A stretch of DNA of 22,971 nt from Deinococcus marmoris (GTDB lineage: Bacteria > Deinococcota > Deinococci > Deinococcales > Deinococcaceae). Below, one piece after another: positions 1 through 8,017 of the stretch. The notes below the pieces were generated by a model, which had not been told where the DNA came from, searched no databases, and was given only the letters and a program-made list of their open reading frames with translations. Made by a program: the position numbers and the translations under genes. Positions within the stretch are counted from its first letter, which is position 1; each line of letters begins with the position of its first letter. The stretch covers positions 1 through 22,971 of the forward strand of contig NZ_MSTI01000161.1 of NCBI RefSeq assembly GCF_001949125.1. Direction: 5' to 3'.

Positions 1-299
1 CGCTCCAAGTTAAGCTGAATCCGCAGGTAACGGGTGCGGTCCGGGAGGCAGGGAAAGAGCGGACGGTAGGTGAAGCGGACCTGTGCGAGCCATTTTTGCT
101 GTGATGGCTGACCCAGGAGTTCGCCAACCAGCGCAATCGTCATGATCTCGGCGTAGGTGCCTTTTTGATGCGGCTCCCTGGGGAGCGTGAACAGGCCGCT
201 GACCTCAGCGGCCTTCAAGTAATCATCAATGTAGACGTACACGAGTAAAAACAGGTCTTCGACGGTAGATTGAACCAGCGGAAGCTCGTTGGTAGGCAT
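1..299 (-). CDS. IS982-like transposase, N-terminal part (runs off the window)
   Basis: Reading the minus strand from the ATG at 299 gives an open frame of 99 codons with no stop before the window edge. The protein begins MPTNELPLVQSTVEDLFLLV, followed by a YIDDY motif and later the stretch GTYAEIMTIALVGELLGQ and LPDRTRYLR. An N-terminal 'VDDF'-like segment, an 'AEIMTIAL' helix and an Arg-rich 'RTR-R' turn resemble the start of IS982-type transposases, but this is recognition from memory and the catalytic DDE part lies outside the window. The element probably begins near 340, where it cuts the C-terminus of the recombinase gene next to it. Its left end would be the segment about 300-345. Whether the gene is intact cannot be seen. 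Confidence 0.55.
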   Translation of the reverse strand, partial: MPTNELPLVQSTVEDLFLLVYVYIDDYLKAAEVSGLFTLPREPHQKGTYAEIMTIALVGELLGQPSQQKWLAQVRFTYRPLFPCLPDRTRYLRIQLNLE

Positions 300-333
300 A
301 CCTGAGTTTCCGCTTTTCTCGACTCAGTATCCC

Positions 334-762
334 CTAGCACCCGAAGTTTGGATGGGCCGCGAGGTGGGCCCGGAGGACCAGGCTGAAGGTTTGTGGGAAC
401 AAGATGTAGCGGTCCTTGCTGCCCTTGCCCTGATCCACGAAGATCTTGCAGGCCGCGAGGTCAACATCATTCACCTCGATCTTGACCAGTTCACCCACGC
501 GTACGGCGGTGAAGAACAGCAGCTTGAGGATGATTTCGTGTTCGACGCGGCCACCCTCGCGCACCGCCTGGAAGAAGCGTCCGAGTTCCTCGGACGTGAG
601 CAACTGTGGTAAACGCTGTTCCCGCTTCGGCTTCTTGAGCTTGAGTTTCTTCCGGGCCTGCTGGCAGATGTACCCGAATTCGTCATAGCTCAGGTGTTCC
701 TTCCGGGCCAGCCGGACGAGTTGCGTGACCATCTTGGATTTCGCCTTCTCGGATGACGGCAT
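334..762 (-). pseudogene. Tyrosine recombinase/integrase, C-terminally truncated
   Basis: A 142-residue product with the first half of a tyrosine-recombinase catalytic domain and no separate core-binding domain. The N-terminus looks natural (a short basic helix, then QQARKKLKLKKPKREQRLPQ), followed by LLTSEELGRFF. The first catalytic Arg is in TAVRVGELVKIEV and the beta-hairpin Lys in GKGSKDRYILFP. The HxxR box, the second His/Trp and the nucleophilic Tyr, which normally follow, are absent. After AHLAAHP the frame runs into NFGC and a stop at 334-336, which fits insertion of the neighbouring IS982-like element near 340-348. It should therefore be unable to cut DNA. It reads divergently from the ISKra4-type genes that begin at 883. 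Short core-binding-less recombinases of this kind are known; the cognate site is not visible. Confidence 0.75.
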
Positions 763-882
763 GCAATCCCTCGCTGCTGGCGCGGTTCCAGCCCTGCTGA
801 AGTGTGGAGGCGAGGGGAATCATTTCGCCTTTCCGTCGTTTGGCGAACTCCTGACCCGAACATCTCTGAGATACGCCGGCCT

Positions 883-1551
883 ATGGCGGCTGAAGTGGTG
901 GTCTATCAGCTCAATATCGTCCTGCGCGAAGTCGAACCCACCGTCTGGCGACGGGTGCTGGTCAGGAGTGACACCAGCATCGCCTTGCTGCACCAGGTGG
1001 TGCAAGTCGCCATGGGCTGGGAAGATACCCATCTTCACAAATTCAGGATTCACGGGCGCGACTATGGCACCTCTTACGAGGGTGGCATCGTGTTTACCAC
1101 AGATCCAAAGGCCGTTCGGCTCGATCAGTTCAAGCTGCGCGCCGGAGAGCGCCTCCAGTACGAATATGACTTCGAGGATTTCTGGCAACACGATCTGCGT
1201 CTGGAACGCGTCCTGCCACTCGATTTAAAAAAGAAGTACCCGCGCTGCGTTACTGGACGGCATTCGTGTCCGCCCGAAGATTGCGGTGGCCCTCAGGGCC
1301 ACCGCAAAGGTGTCTTGGAGCGCCTCTCGCTCAGCGCAATGGAGGACATGGTGCTGATCAGTGAAGCTATCCTCAGCGTGGCAGACGGGCAAGACGCCCG
1401 CGTCTTGCGTGAGGACGAAGACCTCTTGGATGCACTCGAGCGCCTCCGGTTCCGGCAGCGCTTTGCCCCAGATCAGTTTGACCGCAAGGCCGTGAACCGG
1501 CGACTCCGGGAGGTGGAACATGCAGATCAGGCTTCAGTTGACGCTGGTTGA
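883..1551 (+). CDS. pRiA4b ORF-3-like passenger protein of the ISKra4 element
   Basis: This 222-residue protein fits the plasmid pRiA4b ORF-3-like family (PF07929): it opens with VYQLNIVLREVEPTVWRRVL, then HQVVQVAMGWEDTHLHKF, FRIHGRDYG and a YEYDFEDFWQHDL motif. A Cys-containing segment (CPPEDCGGP) and a Leu-rich C-terminal helix follow. The family has no settled biochemical role and is often found next to ISKra4 transposases, as here. I chose the ATG at 883 because family similarity starts at once after it; the 27 residues of open frame upstream (from 802) look unrelated. The last 32 bases overlap the start of the transposase gene in another frame, so the two are probably translated as a coupled pair. 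It may modulate transposition, but nothing in the sequence shows how. Confidence 0.8.
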   Translation: MAAEVVVYQLNIVLREVEPTVWRRVLVRSDTSIALLHQVVQVAMGWEDTHLHKFRIHGRDYGTSYEGGIVFTTDPKAVRLDQFKLRAGERLQYEYDFEDFWQHDLRLERVLPLDLKKKYPRCVTGRHSCPPEDCGGPQGHRKGVLERLSLSAMEDMVLISEAILSVADGQDARVLREDEDLLDALERLRFRQRFAPDQFDRKAVNRRLREVEHADQASVDAG

Positions 1552-2908
1552 GGACGATCAGGAGATGGTCTACGAGGTGGGCAGCTTCGAACGAGGAGCG
1601 CTGAATTTCGAGACACTCGGTTTAAGCCTTGAAGAGGGAAAGACTGTCCTGAACGCTCTTCAGGCAGTCCTGGTCGAGCAGCAGATCAGCCAGCAGCTCG
1701 AAGGGGTCCGTCCGTGTCCGGAATGCGGCATTCAGCGTCGCACGAAGGGCCACCATCACGTCTTGCTGCACACGGTTTATGGCGATATTCCGGTGAACAG
1801 TCCAAGGTGGTGGCGCTGCGCGTGCGATGTCCAGGGCGGCACCTTCAGTCCATTGTCCAGTTTGATGCCCGAGAACACCACACCCGAGCTGCTGTTCTTA
1901 CAGACCAAATGGGCGTCGATGGTGTCCTACGGGGCCACGGTGAATTTGCTGAGAGACGTCTTGCCCATGGGCAAGACGTTAAATGCAGAGACGGTTCGGA
2001 AGCACGTCCACCAGGTGGCCCAGCGGGCCGAAGATGCCCTGGGCGCGGAGCAGGCGTTCTTTGTCGAGGGCTGTCAGCAGGACTGGGACACGCTTCCAAT
2101 GCCAGATGGCCCCCTAACCGTCGGAATCGACGGTGGCTTTGTGCGGGCCAGGAGAAAGGGGTGGTTTGAGGTCATTACTGGGAAAAGTATTCTGGCCTTC
2201 CAGCGCGATCAAATCGGGAATCAGCAGAGTAGCAAGACCTTCGCCTTTGTCACCACTCATGACCAGAAGCCCCGCCGACCGCTGTTCGAGATGCTGCGCT
2301 CGCAGGGCATGCAGGAAAACCAGAAGGTGACATTCATGTCGGATGGAGGCGACAACGTCCGGAATCTCCAGCTCTACCTCAGCCCGAACGCTGAACACGT
2401 GCTGGACTGGTTTCATGTGACCATGCGCTTGACCGTACTCGGCCAGATGGCCAGGGGCCTCCCCGGGGAGATTGAGGAACTGAACGACGTTCCTGAACGA
2501 TTGGAGCGAGCCAAACACCATCTCTGGCACAATCACGTGAATCAGGGCTGCGAGGAACTCAGTGACCTAGAAATGGACCTGTCCAGCACGCTGGACAGGT
2601 CACAGGTCGATCTCGCCTGCATTCGGAAGATGCAAAAGTATGTGACGGAAATGATCGGCTACATCGGTAACAACAAAGTCTACATGGTGAACTATGGCGA
2701 GCGGTATCGGGCGGGCGAGCGCGTCTCAACGGGCTTTGTCGAATCGGCGGTCAATCAGGTCATCAGCAAGCGGTTCGTCAAGAAGCAGTTGATGGGTTGG
2801 ACGCCGCGTGGTGCCCACCTGCTGCTTCAAATCAGGACGCGGGTGCTCAACAACGAACTTGAAGACCTGTTTCGACAGTGGTACCCGGACTTCAGAAAAG
2901 CGGCCTAG
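1520..2908 (+). CDS. ISKra4-family transposase
   Basis: A full-length looking transposase of 462 residues that should cut and move the element. A zinc-knuckle-like region carries CPEC (66-69) and CAC (100-102). The RNase H-like catalytic fold follows: VGIDGGFV holds the probable first Asp (D204), FMSDGGDN (D275) and LDWFHVTMR (D297) the middle acidic positions, and TGFVESAVNQVISKRFVK the final Glu (E409). The C-terminus (GAHLLLQIRTRVLNN) is also characteristic. The ATG at 1520 lies inside the end of the passenger gene. No frameshift or stop interrupts it, so this is the best candidate for a still active element among the left-flank insertions. Family identity is firm; activity is inferred from intactness only. 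Confidence 0.88.
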   Translation: MQIRLQLTLVEDDQEMVYEVGSFERGALNFETLGLSLEEGKTVLNALQAVLVEQQISQQLEGVRPCPECGIQRRTKGHHHVLLHTVYGDIPVNSPRWWRCACDVQGGTFSPLSSLMPENTTPELLFLQTKWASMVSYGATVNLLRDVLPMGKTLNAETVRKHVHQVAQRAEDALGAEQAFFVEGCQQDWDTLPMPDGPLTVGIDGGFVRARRKGWFEVITGKSILAFQRDQIGNQQSSKTFAFVTTHDQKPRRPLFEMLRSQGMQENQKVTFMSDGGDNVRNLQLYLSPNAEHVLDWFHVTMRLTVLGQMARGLPGEIEELNDVPERLERAKHHLWHNHVNQGCEELSDLEMDLSSTLDRSQVDLACIRKMQKYVTEMIGYIGNNKVYMVNYGERYRAGERVSTGFVESAVNQVISKRFVKKQLMGWTPRGAHLLLQIRTRVLNNELEDLFRQWYPDFRKAA

Positions 2909-2926
2909 CCCCCGGAATTTGGTGGC

Positions 2927-3818
2927 CTCGTGCCCGGATGTCACGGTAACGACACTGGCCGAAACTCAAGTTCTGTTTAACAAGGCGGTGAATGACTTCG
3001 ATCCCCCAGCGGGCTTTCCAAGCCCGCAGCAGTTCTACCAATGTAATGTCTGACTGCTCAAATGTGCTGATCAGAAAAAATGCCTTCCAGACCCCCTTCT
3101 CCCTGCGATAAATGATCACGATCTCGACACTCGATCCTGCCATCCCCACAGCCACCCGCTTTGATCTCCAATTGAATTTTTCGGTGTAGTGACAGTCGCC
3201 CGGTGGGAAGCGTTTTGCCAGGCTTTTTAGATTTGATGTTTCACCCTGATAAATGACATCGCTGTTGCCTTTGATCCGCTCCAGAAAAGAAATCCCATGC
3301 TCCAAACAATAGGCAACGACTTCACGCGTCGTAAATTCTGCATCTGCCACAAGATCACGAAAGTGAATGCCCGCCTGCCTGACTCGTTCGAGCATCGCAA
3401 TCATTGATTGCGATGCCGTGTGGTACGGATAGGCTGATGTTTGCAGCCGTTTTGATGCCGTGAATTCAAAACCAAGCGGGATTGGATCATGGCCTGATTT
3501 GACTCAGGCCAGGCTCAAAAAACGATGTGAGAGCGCCGTGACCGCATGGCCCCCGCGATATTGGATGTCTAGACCTTGTATTTCTGTACCGTGATGTGCG
3601 ACGACAGTGAAGTCAAAGGCTAGATACGCACCTTCTGGTGCCGATTTCGCCCATTCGGCCAGATCGGTGTCACTCCAGAAGGTACGTTGACTCAGCGCGG
3701 CACTCACCTGACTGGGACAGAGCGGCGTCAGGGCAGCGACTTCCTGAGCCGCACAGGTGCGGCTCAATAGACCCGTGATGAAGGCAAAGGCTATGCTAGA
3801 CGGACGAAACGTAGACAT
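2927..3818 (-). pseudogene. DDE transposase (IS4/IS701-like), nonsense-mutated and truncated
   Basis: Two minus-strand open stretches (3818-3507 and 3503-2892) are in the same frame and separated only by a TGA at 3504-3506. Joined, they read as one DDE transposase. The N-terminal part has an AYLAFDFTVVAHHG segment with the first Asp, and GGHAVTALSHRFLSLA just before the stop. The second part has RDLVADAEFTTREVV with the second Asp, and WKARWGIEVIHRLVKQNLS with the catalytic Glu, then FGQCRYRDIRA. A single TGG-to-TGA change would explain the stop. After about 2927 the sequence is that of the ISKra4 element, so the C-terminus is also gone. The start is placed at the ATG at 3818; the upstream frame to 3887 looks non-coding. 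Exact family (IS4 or IS701 type) is uncertain; the dead state is clear. Confidence 0.75.
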
Positions 3819-3918
3819 CTCGCCAAAAGAACGCAGTGACCGTACTTTTCTAAGTTCTGTCGCTGCGCTCTGCGTTGCCGACGGCACTCAGGCTTTGACT
3901 GGAAACTCTTGATGGACA

Positions 3919-4296
3919 GTGGGTGGCGCAGGTGTTCCGGGATGGGATCCGACCGCACCGGAACATGCGCGGCAGGGTGAGTCCTACACCCTGCGCCTGG
4001 ACGCCCTGCTGAACCGGGCACCGCTGAAGTCAAAAGCGAACGAGCGACTCCGGCTGGGCATCCTGAAATAGCACGTGCTGGATCGGTTGTGGCCGATCCT
4101 GAAGGACCCGGACATTCCACCGACGAATAACGCGGCTGAACGGAGCCTGCGAACCGTGGTCATGGCGAGGAAAGTCTCGCAGTGCAGCAAGAGTGCCATC
4201 GAGGCACAGACGTACATGCGCATCAAACCCACGGTGGAGACCGCACGGTTGCGCGGTCAGGATCCCATCGCGGCCCTGACCAACCTTATGCGCTAA
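3919..4296 (+). pseudogene. IS66-like transposase, C-terminal remnant with in-frame stop
   Basis: The plus-strand frame ending at the TAA at 4294-4296 encodes DIPPTNNAAERSLRTVVMAR, then RKVSQCSKS and RIKPTVETARLRGQDPIAAL, the hallmark C-terminal block of IS66-type transposases including the conserved Asn-Asn-x-x-Glu. The same frame continues upstream (TLRLDALLNRAPLKSKANER) but is broken by TAG at 4069-4071; a CAG-to-TAG change would restore Gln before HVLDRLW. Before about 3960 similarity seems to move to another frame (QWVAQVFRDG around 3917-3943), so a frameshift or a junction is likely there too. The N-terminal two thirds of the gene are missing. The residual open stretch 4075-4296 should not be annotated as a real small protein. 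Confidence 0.65.
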
Positions 4297-4337
4297 TCAC
4301 AGACCTCCCGAGTTCTACCCTTTGCGAGCACGGCCGT

Positions 4338-5291
4338 TCATTCCACTATTCGAGGTGAAACGTTTGAAGAATACCAGTCTAACGTCTTCTGAATTCCGAT
4401 TTGTAGAGACGTTTCCGCTTGCCATCCTAGCTTACCTAAGTGGGAGATATCCATCAGCTTGCGTGGCGTGCCGTCAGGTTTACTGGCATCGAAGGCTAAT
4501 TGCCCGGTGTAGCCGACCTCTTTTGCAATCAGTTCAGCAAGTTCGCGAATGGCTAAGTCTTTCCCTGTGCCTACGTTGATCGGCCCCGACTCAGAGACGT
4601 TTTGCATCAGGAATAGGCAAGCGTCGGCAAGATCATCAACGTACAAAAATTCACGCAGTGGCGTACCGCTGCCCCACACTTCGACCTGGGGCGCATTGGC
4701 TTCACGGGCCTCAACTATCTTCCGCATCAGCGCTGGCAACACATGTGAACCTTGCAGATCGAAATTATCGCCGGGGCCATATAGATTGGTGGGCATGGCG
4801 CTGATGAAGTCGTCGCCGTACTGGGCGCGGTAGTGGTCGCACAGCTCGATGGCGGCAATCTTGGCGACGGCGTAGGCCCGGTTGGTGTCTTCCAGCGGCC
4901 CGGTCAGCAGAGATTCTTCCCTCAGTGGCTGCGGTGCGAGACGCGGGTATATGCAGCTCGACCCCAGATTCAGCAGTTTGCGAACGCCTGTCTTATGCGA
5001 GGCGTGGATGACATTGGCGGCGATCATCAAGTTGTCGTAGAGAAATTGGGCCGGGTATGTGCTGTTGGCAAGAATGCCGCCGACCTTGGCCGCCGCCAGA
5101 AAGACATATTCGGGGCGCTCCTGCTCGAAAAATGCCTTGACTGCCGCCTGATCGCGCAGATCGAGTTCGGCGCTGGTACGGGTGACCAGATTGCCGTAGC
5201 CTTCCGCCTGCAAGCGGCGCAGAATTGCTCCACCGACCAAGCCACGGTGTCCGGCCAGGTAAATGCGGGCGTCCCTGTTCATTCCGGCCAT
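4338..5291 (-). CDS. fcl: GDP-L-fucose synthase
   Basis: The protein (317 residues) converts GDP-4-keto-6-deoxy-D-mannose to GDP-L-fucose by epimerisation at C3/C5 and NADPH reduction, in the cytoplasm. It is an extended short-chain dehydrogenase: the NADP-binding GHRGLVG motif is at 14-20, GSSCIYP (110-116) holds the catalytic Ser111 and Cys113, Tyr140 and Lys144 are in YAVAK, and His184 in QGSHVLP matches the known catalytic His. Length is normal for the family. The ATG at 5291 overlaps the gmd stop by one base (TGATG), which argues for translational coupling; a TTG at 5294 and an ATG at 5282 are alternatives. It is the last gene of the polysaccharide operon. No clear terminator follows it. 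Confidence 0.92.
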   Translation of the reverse strand: MAGMNRDARIYLAGHRGLVGGAILRRLQAEGYGNLVTRTSAELDLRDQAAVKAFFEQERPEYVFLAAAKVGGILANSTYPAQFLYDNLMIAANVIHASHKTGVRKLLNLGSSCIYPRLAPQPLREESLLTGPLEDTNRAYAVAKIAAIELCDHYRAQYGDDFISAMPTNLYGPGDNFDLQGSHVLPALMRKIVEAREANAPQVEVWGSGTPLREFLYVDDLADACLFLMQNVSESGPINVGTGKDLAIRELAELIAKEVGYTGQLAFDASKPDGTPRKLMDISHLGKLGWQAETSLQIGIQKTLDWYSSNVSPRIVE

Positions 5292-6337
5292 CAAGTGTTT
5301 CCCACGCCCTTAAGGGCGATCTGGTGACCTGCATCGATTAACGTCTTTTCCTGTCTGGCCAGTTCAAGGTCATGGTCCACCATTTCCTGCACTAACTGCT
5401 CGAAGCTGGTCTTCGGTGTCCAGTCGAGGGCCCTCCGGGTTTCGGAGGCGTCACCGAGGAGGTAATCGACCTCAGCGGGCCTAAAATAGCGCGGGTCGAC
5501 TTCCACGTAGTCCTGATAGTCCAGGTCCACCAGCGCAAAAGCCCGTTCTGCAAACTCGCGGACGCTGTAAGCCTCGCCTGTCGCAATGCAGTAGTCGCGG
5601 GGCGTGTCCTGCTGGAGCATCAACCACATGGCCTCGACATAGTCGCGGGCATGTCCCCAGTCGCGTTTGGCTTCCAGATTGCCCAGGTAGAGTTTGCTTT
5701 GCAGTCCAGTCTTGATGCGGCCAACCGCGCGGGTAATCTTGCGGGTCACAAACGTTTCGCCACGCCGAGGCGATTCGTGATTGAAGAGAATGCCGTTGCA
5801 AGCGTAGAGGTCGTAGGCCTCGCGGTGGTTGATTGTCTGCCAATACGAATACACCTTTGCCACGGCGTATGGGCTGCGCGGGTGAAAGGGAGTGTGGAGG
5901 CCCTGCGGCGGTTTGGCTGCGCCGAACATCTCGCTGCTGCTGGCCTGATAAAACCGGACAGTGGTGCCGGTTCGCTTCTGGTAGTCGCGGATGGCTTCCA
6001 GCAACCTCAAGGTACCTAGGCCGGTGACATCGGCGGTGTACTCAGCCTGATCGAAGCTGACCATGACGTGGCTCTGTGCGCCCAAGTTATAGATCTCGTC
6101 GGGCTGCACCCGCTCCAAAAGCAGCCGTAGACCGGATGAATCGGAAAGGTCGCCGTAATGGAGAAACATCCTAGATGTGGGATCGTGCAGGTCCTTGTAG
6201 AGATGGTCGATTCTGTCGGTGTTGAAAGTGCTGGCGCGGCGTACGATGCCGTGAACCTCATAGCCTTTTGAGAGGAGGAGTTCGGTCAGGTAGGAGCCGT
6301 CCTGGCCAGTGATGCCTGTAATAAGTGCTTTCTTCAT
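5291..6337 (-). CDS. gmd: GDP-mannose 4,6-dehydratase
   Basis: This enzyme (348 residues) turns GDP-D-mannose into GDP-4-keto-6-deoxy-D-mannose, the substrate of the fcl product encoded directly downstream. The nucleotide-binding motif GITGQDG is at 8-14; the family segment [15 protein letters not shown] follows; ASSSEMFG (132-139) and YAVAK (157-161) carry the catalytic Ser/Glu and Tyr/Lys; [16 protein letters not shown] is the classical GMD signature. Length is typical and no defect is seen. AGAGG about seven bases before the ATG is a good ribosome binding site. The gene is GC-rich (40 of 60 bases in 5401-5460), unlike the glycosyltransferase genes upstream in the operon, and is separated from them by a fossil transposase. 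It may therefore have its own promoter, though I see no convincing one. Confidence 0.95.
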   Translation of the reverse strand: MKKALITGITGQDGSYLTELLLSKGYEVHGIVRRASTFNTDRIDHLYKDLHDPTSRMFLHYGDLSDSSGLRLLLERVQPDEIYNLGAQSHVMVSFDQAEYTADVTGLGTLRLLEAIRDYQKRTGTTVRFYQASSSEMFGAAKPPQGLHTPFHPRSPYAVAKVYSYWQTINHREAYDLYACNGILFNHESPRRGETFVTRKITRAVGRIKTGLQSKLYLGNLEAKRDWGHARDYVEAMWLMLQQDTPRDYCIATGEAYSVREFAERAFALVDLDYQDYVEVDPRYFRPAEVDYLLGDASETRRALDWTPKTSFEQLVQEMVDHDLELARQEKTLIDAGHQIALKGVGNT

Positions 6338-6418
6338 TTCGTAACCTCTTGCTGCTTGGGTTTGCCCAGTATCATTTCGTTAAAGGACTGCTGGATGGAG
6401 AATACTATGAAGCATGGA

Positions 6419-6715
6419 TTATGTCCGCCCTGAATACCCCTTAAGACAAGGGGCGAGCCTTGCCAATGCCCGCGAAGGTGTCGTCGAAGGATGAAGTAGC
6501 AAATCCTAGAGATGATCTAGGCCCAACTGGAAGATGTTGACTTCCCCGTGTCCGTGGTTCTTCCTCCTGATTGGGGAAAGATGTGCCAAGAAGTCCCCTG
6601 TTACACAAGCCCAGATGAATAAGATCGATGCTGCTGTGAGCAGTATCGAGACGTCCTCAGCGCGGGTCAATCCAGTATCTTCAATGTTGAAGCCTCATAT
6701 CTTGAGAGTGCTATG
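6419..6715 (-). pseudogene. IS4-family transposase, decayed C-terminal remnant
   Basis: The 417-base gap between gmd and the next gene is not empty. One minus-strand frame reads GFNIEDTGLTRAEDV, then a hydrophobic AASILFIWACVTGD, LSPIRRKNHGHGE and VNIFQLGLDHL, followed by a stop and DLLLHPSTTPSRALARL. This lines up residue by residue with the C-terminus of the IS4 transposase at 20948-21742 (GLGLEDTHMTAPDR, then LPIAVKAHGRRAMSLAQYG). Two in-frame stops (one just before GFNIEDT, one after GLDHL) and the missing catalytic half show it is dead. It ends at a TAA at 6419-6421. No other gene is supported in this gap; the plus-strand open frame at 6534-6719 is its shadow. Confidence 0.7.
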
Positions 6716-6754
6716 CTGATTTTCTGTCTGCTATCTCAAGCGAAGATGTATACA

Positions 6755-8017
6755 TCAGTCTCTGGCTTTCGTGTGATTTTCGGTAAGCTGTAATAATATA
6801 TCTGCCAGTTCAGCAGCCCTTGTTTGCCAACTGAAGTGCTGTTGAACGTGAATACGCGCTTCCTCGCTCATACGAGTATATAAATCTGCATCGAAAAACA
6901 ATTCTCTCATAGCCCATGCTAGACGTGAAATGACATATCCTGGCGAGATTGGAGCAACTTTCACACCTGCGCCTTCTACTACCTGTGTGGCAGGACCGCC
7001 TACATCTAGACATAAGACCGGACGACCCGCAGCCATAGCTTCGACACTGGCCCATCCGCCGGAATCGTGCATACTTGCATGGACGAGAACATGACAGGAC
7101 GAAAGGATCTCGAGTACCTGTGGCCTTGGCTTTTGACCGAAGAAGCGCACTTGTCTATCAATTCCTAAGCGACGGGCGAGTATCTCCAACGCTGCTCTTT
7201 CAGGACCGTCTCCAAGAATCCAGTACTCTGCGTTTGGCAAACGCGCATATGCAAATGCCTCCAAACCAAACTGAACGCCTTTCCAATGCAACAAGCGTGC
7301 AACGCTTAGAAAGCGAAAGGGTCGATTCGGCGCAAGTGGTATTTGGCCCAAAGATGTTAGCTCTGCGTCTGAGAAACCTGCTTCGGAGAAAATACGCACA
7401 TCCTCCGCGCCCAACGATTTCAATCGGTGGGCGGTTTCTGGAGCTTTAGTAAGTGCCACTTTGCTTTCCATAATTGTGCGGCACACTAGTGGATCTCTCT
7501 CTCCTACTTGACGTGCCAGAGTACGGATTAACTCGTAAACTTTTCCGCGCAAGCCAAAAGTTGCGATGAGATTAGGCGGCGTACTCTCAGCTCCTCCTAC
7601 TGGTCCCCATAACATTGGAGGCCCGAGACGTGACAAGAGACTCGGCGACCAGTATTTCCCGAATGTTAAATGATGGACAACATCAAAATGATTCTTCTGA
7701 TGCAACTGTTTCATCTGACCGAATACAAACAATTGCCAGAGGTAGTAGTATACCTGTACACCTATACTACCGCGCTTTAACCGCAAAACCCACTTGGGTA
7801 GATCGTAATAAACAAATGAGATATTCTCTAACGGTCTTACATTTAGTTCGTTCTCAATTCGAAGTTTGTTTTTTGTGCGTGTCAATACGACAATATCATG
7901 ATAGGCAGATAATGCCGTACTAATGTTCCAGCCGACGCCCGGTTCTGACCCTTCACCAGGGGCACAAGCGTAAGCTGACACTAGCACTTTCAACCGCTTC
8001 AACTGAATGTCTCCCAT
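6755..8017 (-). CDS. Glycosyltransferase family 4 (GT-B fold)
   Basis: A 420-residue retaining glycosyltransferase that should add one sugar to the lipid-linked repeat unit at the inner face of the membrane. After KVLVSAYACAPGEGSEPGVG, the N-terminal acceptor domain has HHLTFGKYWSPSLL and WGPVGGAES; the C-terminal nucleotide-sugar domain has FLSVARLLHWKGVQFGLEAF, YWILGDGPERAAL and HASMHDSGGWASVEAMAAGR. In the usual E-x7-E motif the first Glu is Asp here (D-x7-E), a variant seen in some subfamilies. I chose the ATG at 8017 because homology begins at once; a TTG at 8032 would add five residues. The start lies 19 bases inside the end of the upstream kinase-like gene. Sugar specificity cannot be told. 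GC content is lower than in gmd. Confidence 0.85.
   Translation of the reverse strand: MGDIQLKRLKVLVSAYACAPGEGSEPGVGWNISTALSAYHDIVVLTRTKNKLRIENELNVRPLENISFVYYDLPKWVLRLKRGSIGVQVYYYLWQLFVFGQMKQLHQKNHFDVVHHLTFGKYWSPSLLSRLGPPMLWGPVGGAESTPPNLIATFGLRGKVYELIRTLARQVGERDPLVCRTIMESKVALTKAPETAHRLKSLGAEDVRIFSEAGFSDAELTSLGQIPLAPNRPFRFLSVARLLHWKGVQFGLEAFAYARLPNAEYWILGDGPERAALEILARRLGIDRQVRFFGQKPRPQVLEILSSCHVLVHASMHDSGGWASVEAMAAGRPVLCLDVGGPATQVVEGAGVKVAPISPGYVISRLAWAMRELFFDADLYTRMSEEARIHVQQHFSWQTRAAELADILLQLTENHTKARD

Larger units (their letters stand above)
780..2927 (+). mobile_element. ISKra4-family insertion sequence (ends approximate)
   Basis: The element is defined by two overlapping plus-strand genes, a pRiA4b ORF-3-type passenger (883-1551) and the ISKra4 transposase (1520-2908). 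Its right end must lie close to 2910-2935, because the older transposase on the minus strand loses its recognisable C-terminal sequence there. Its left end lies between the recombinase start (762) and 883. I could not find convincing terminal inverted repeats by eye, so both limits are estimates. Confidence 0.6.

Noticed and set aside
289..612. 107-codon plus-strand open frame
   Set aside because: It is antisense to the tyrosine recombinase and has no family features.
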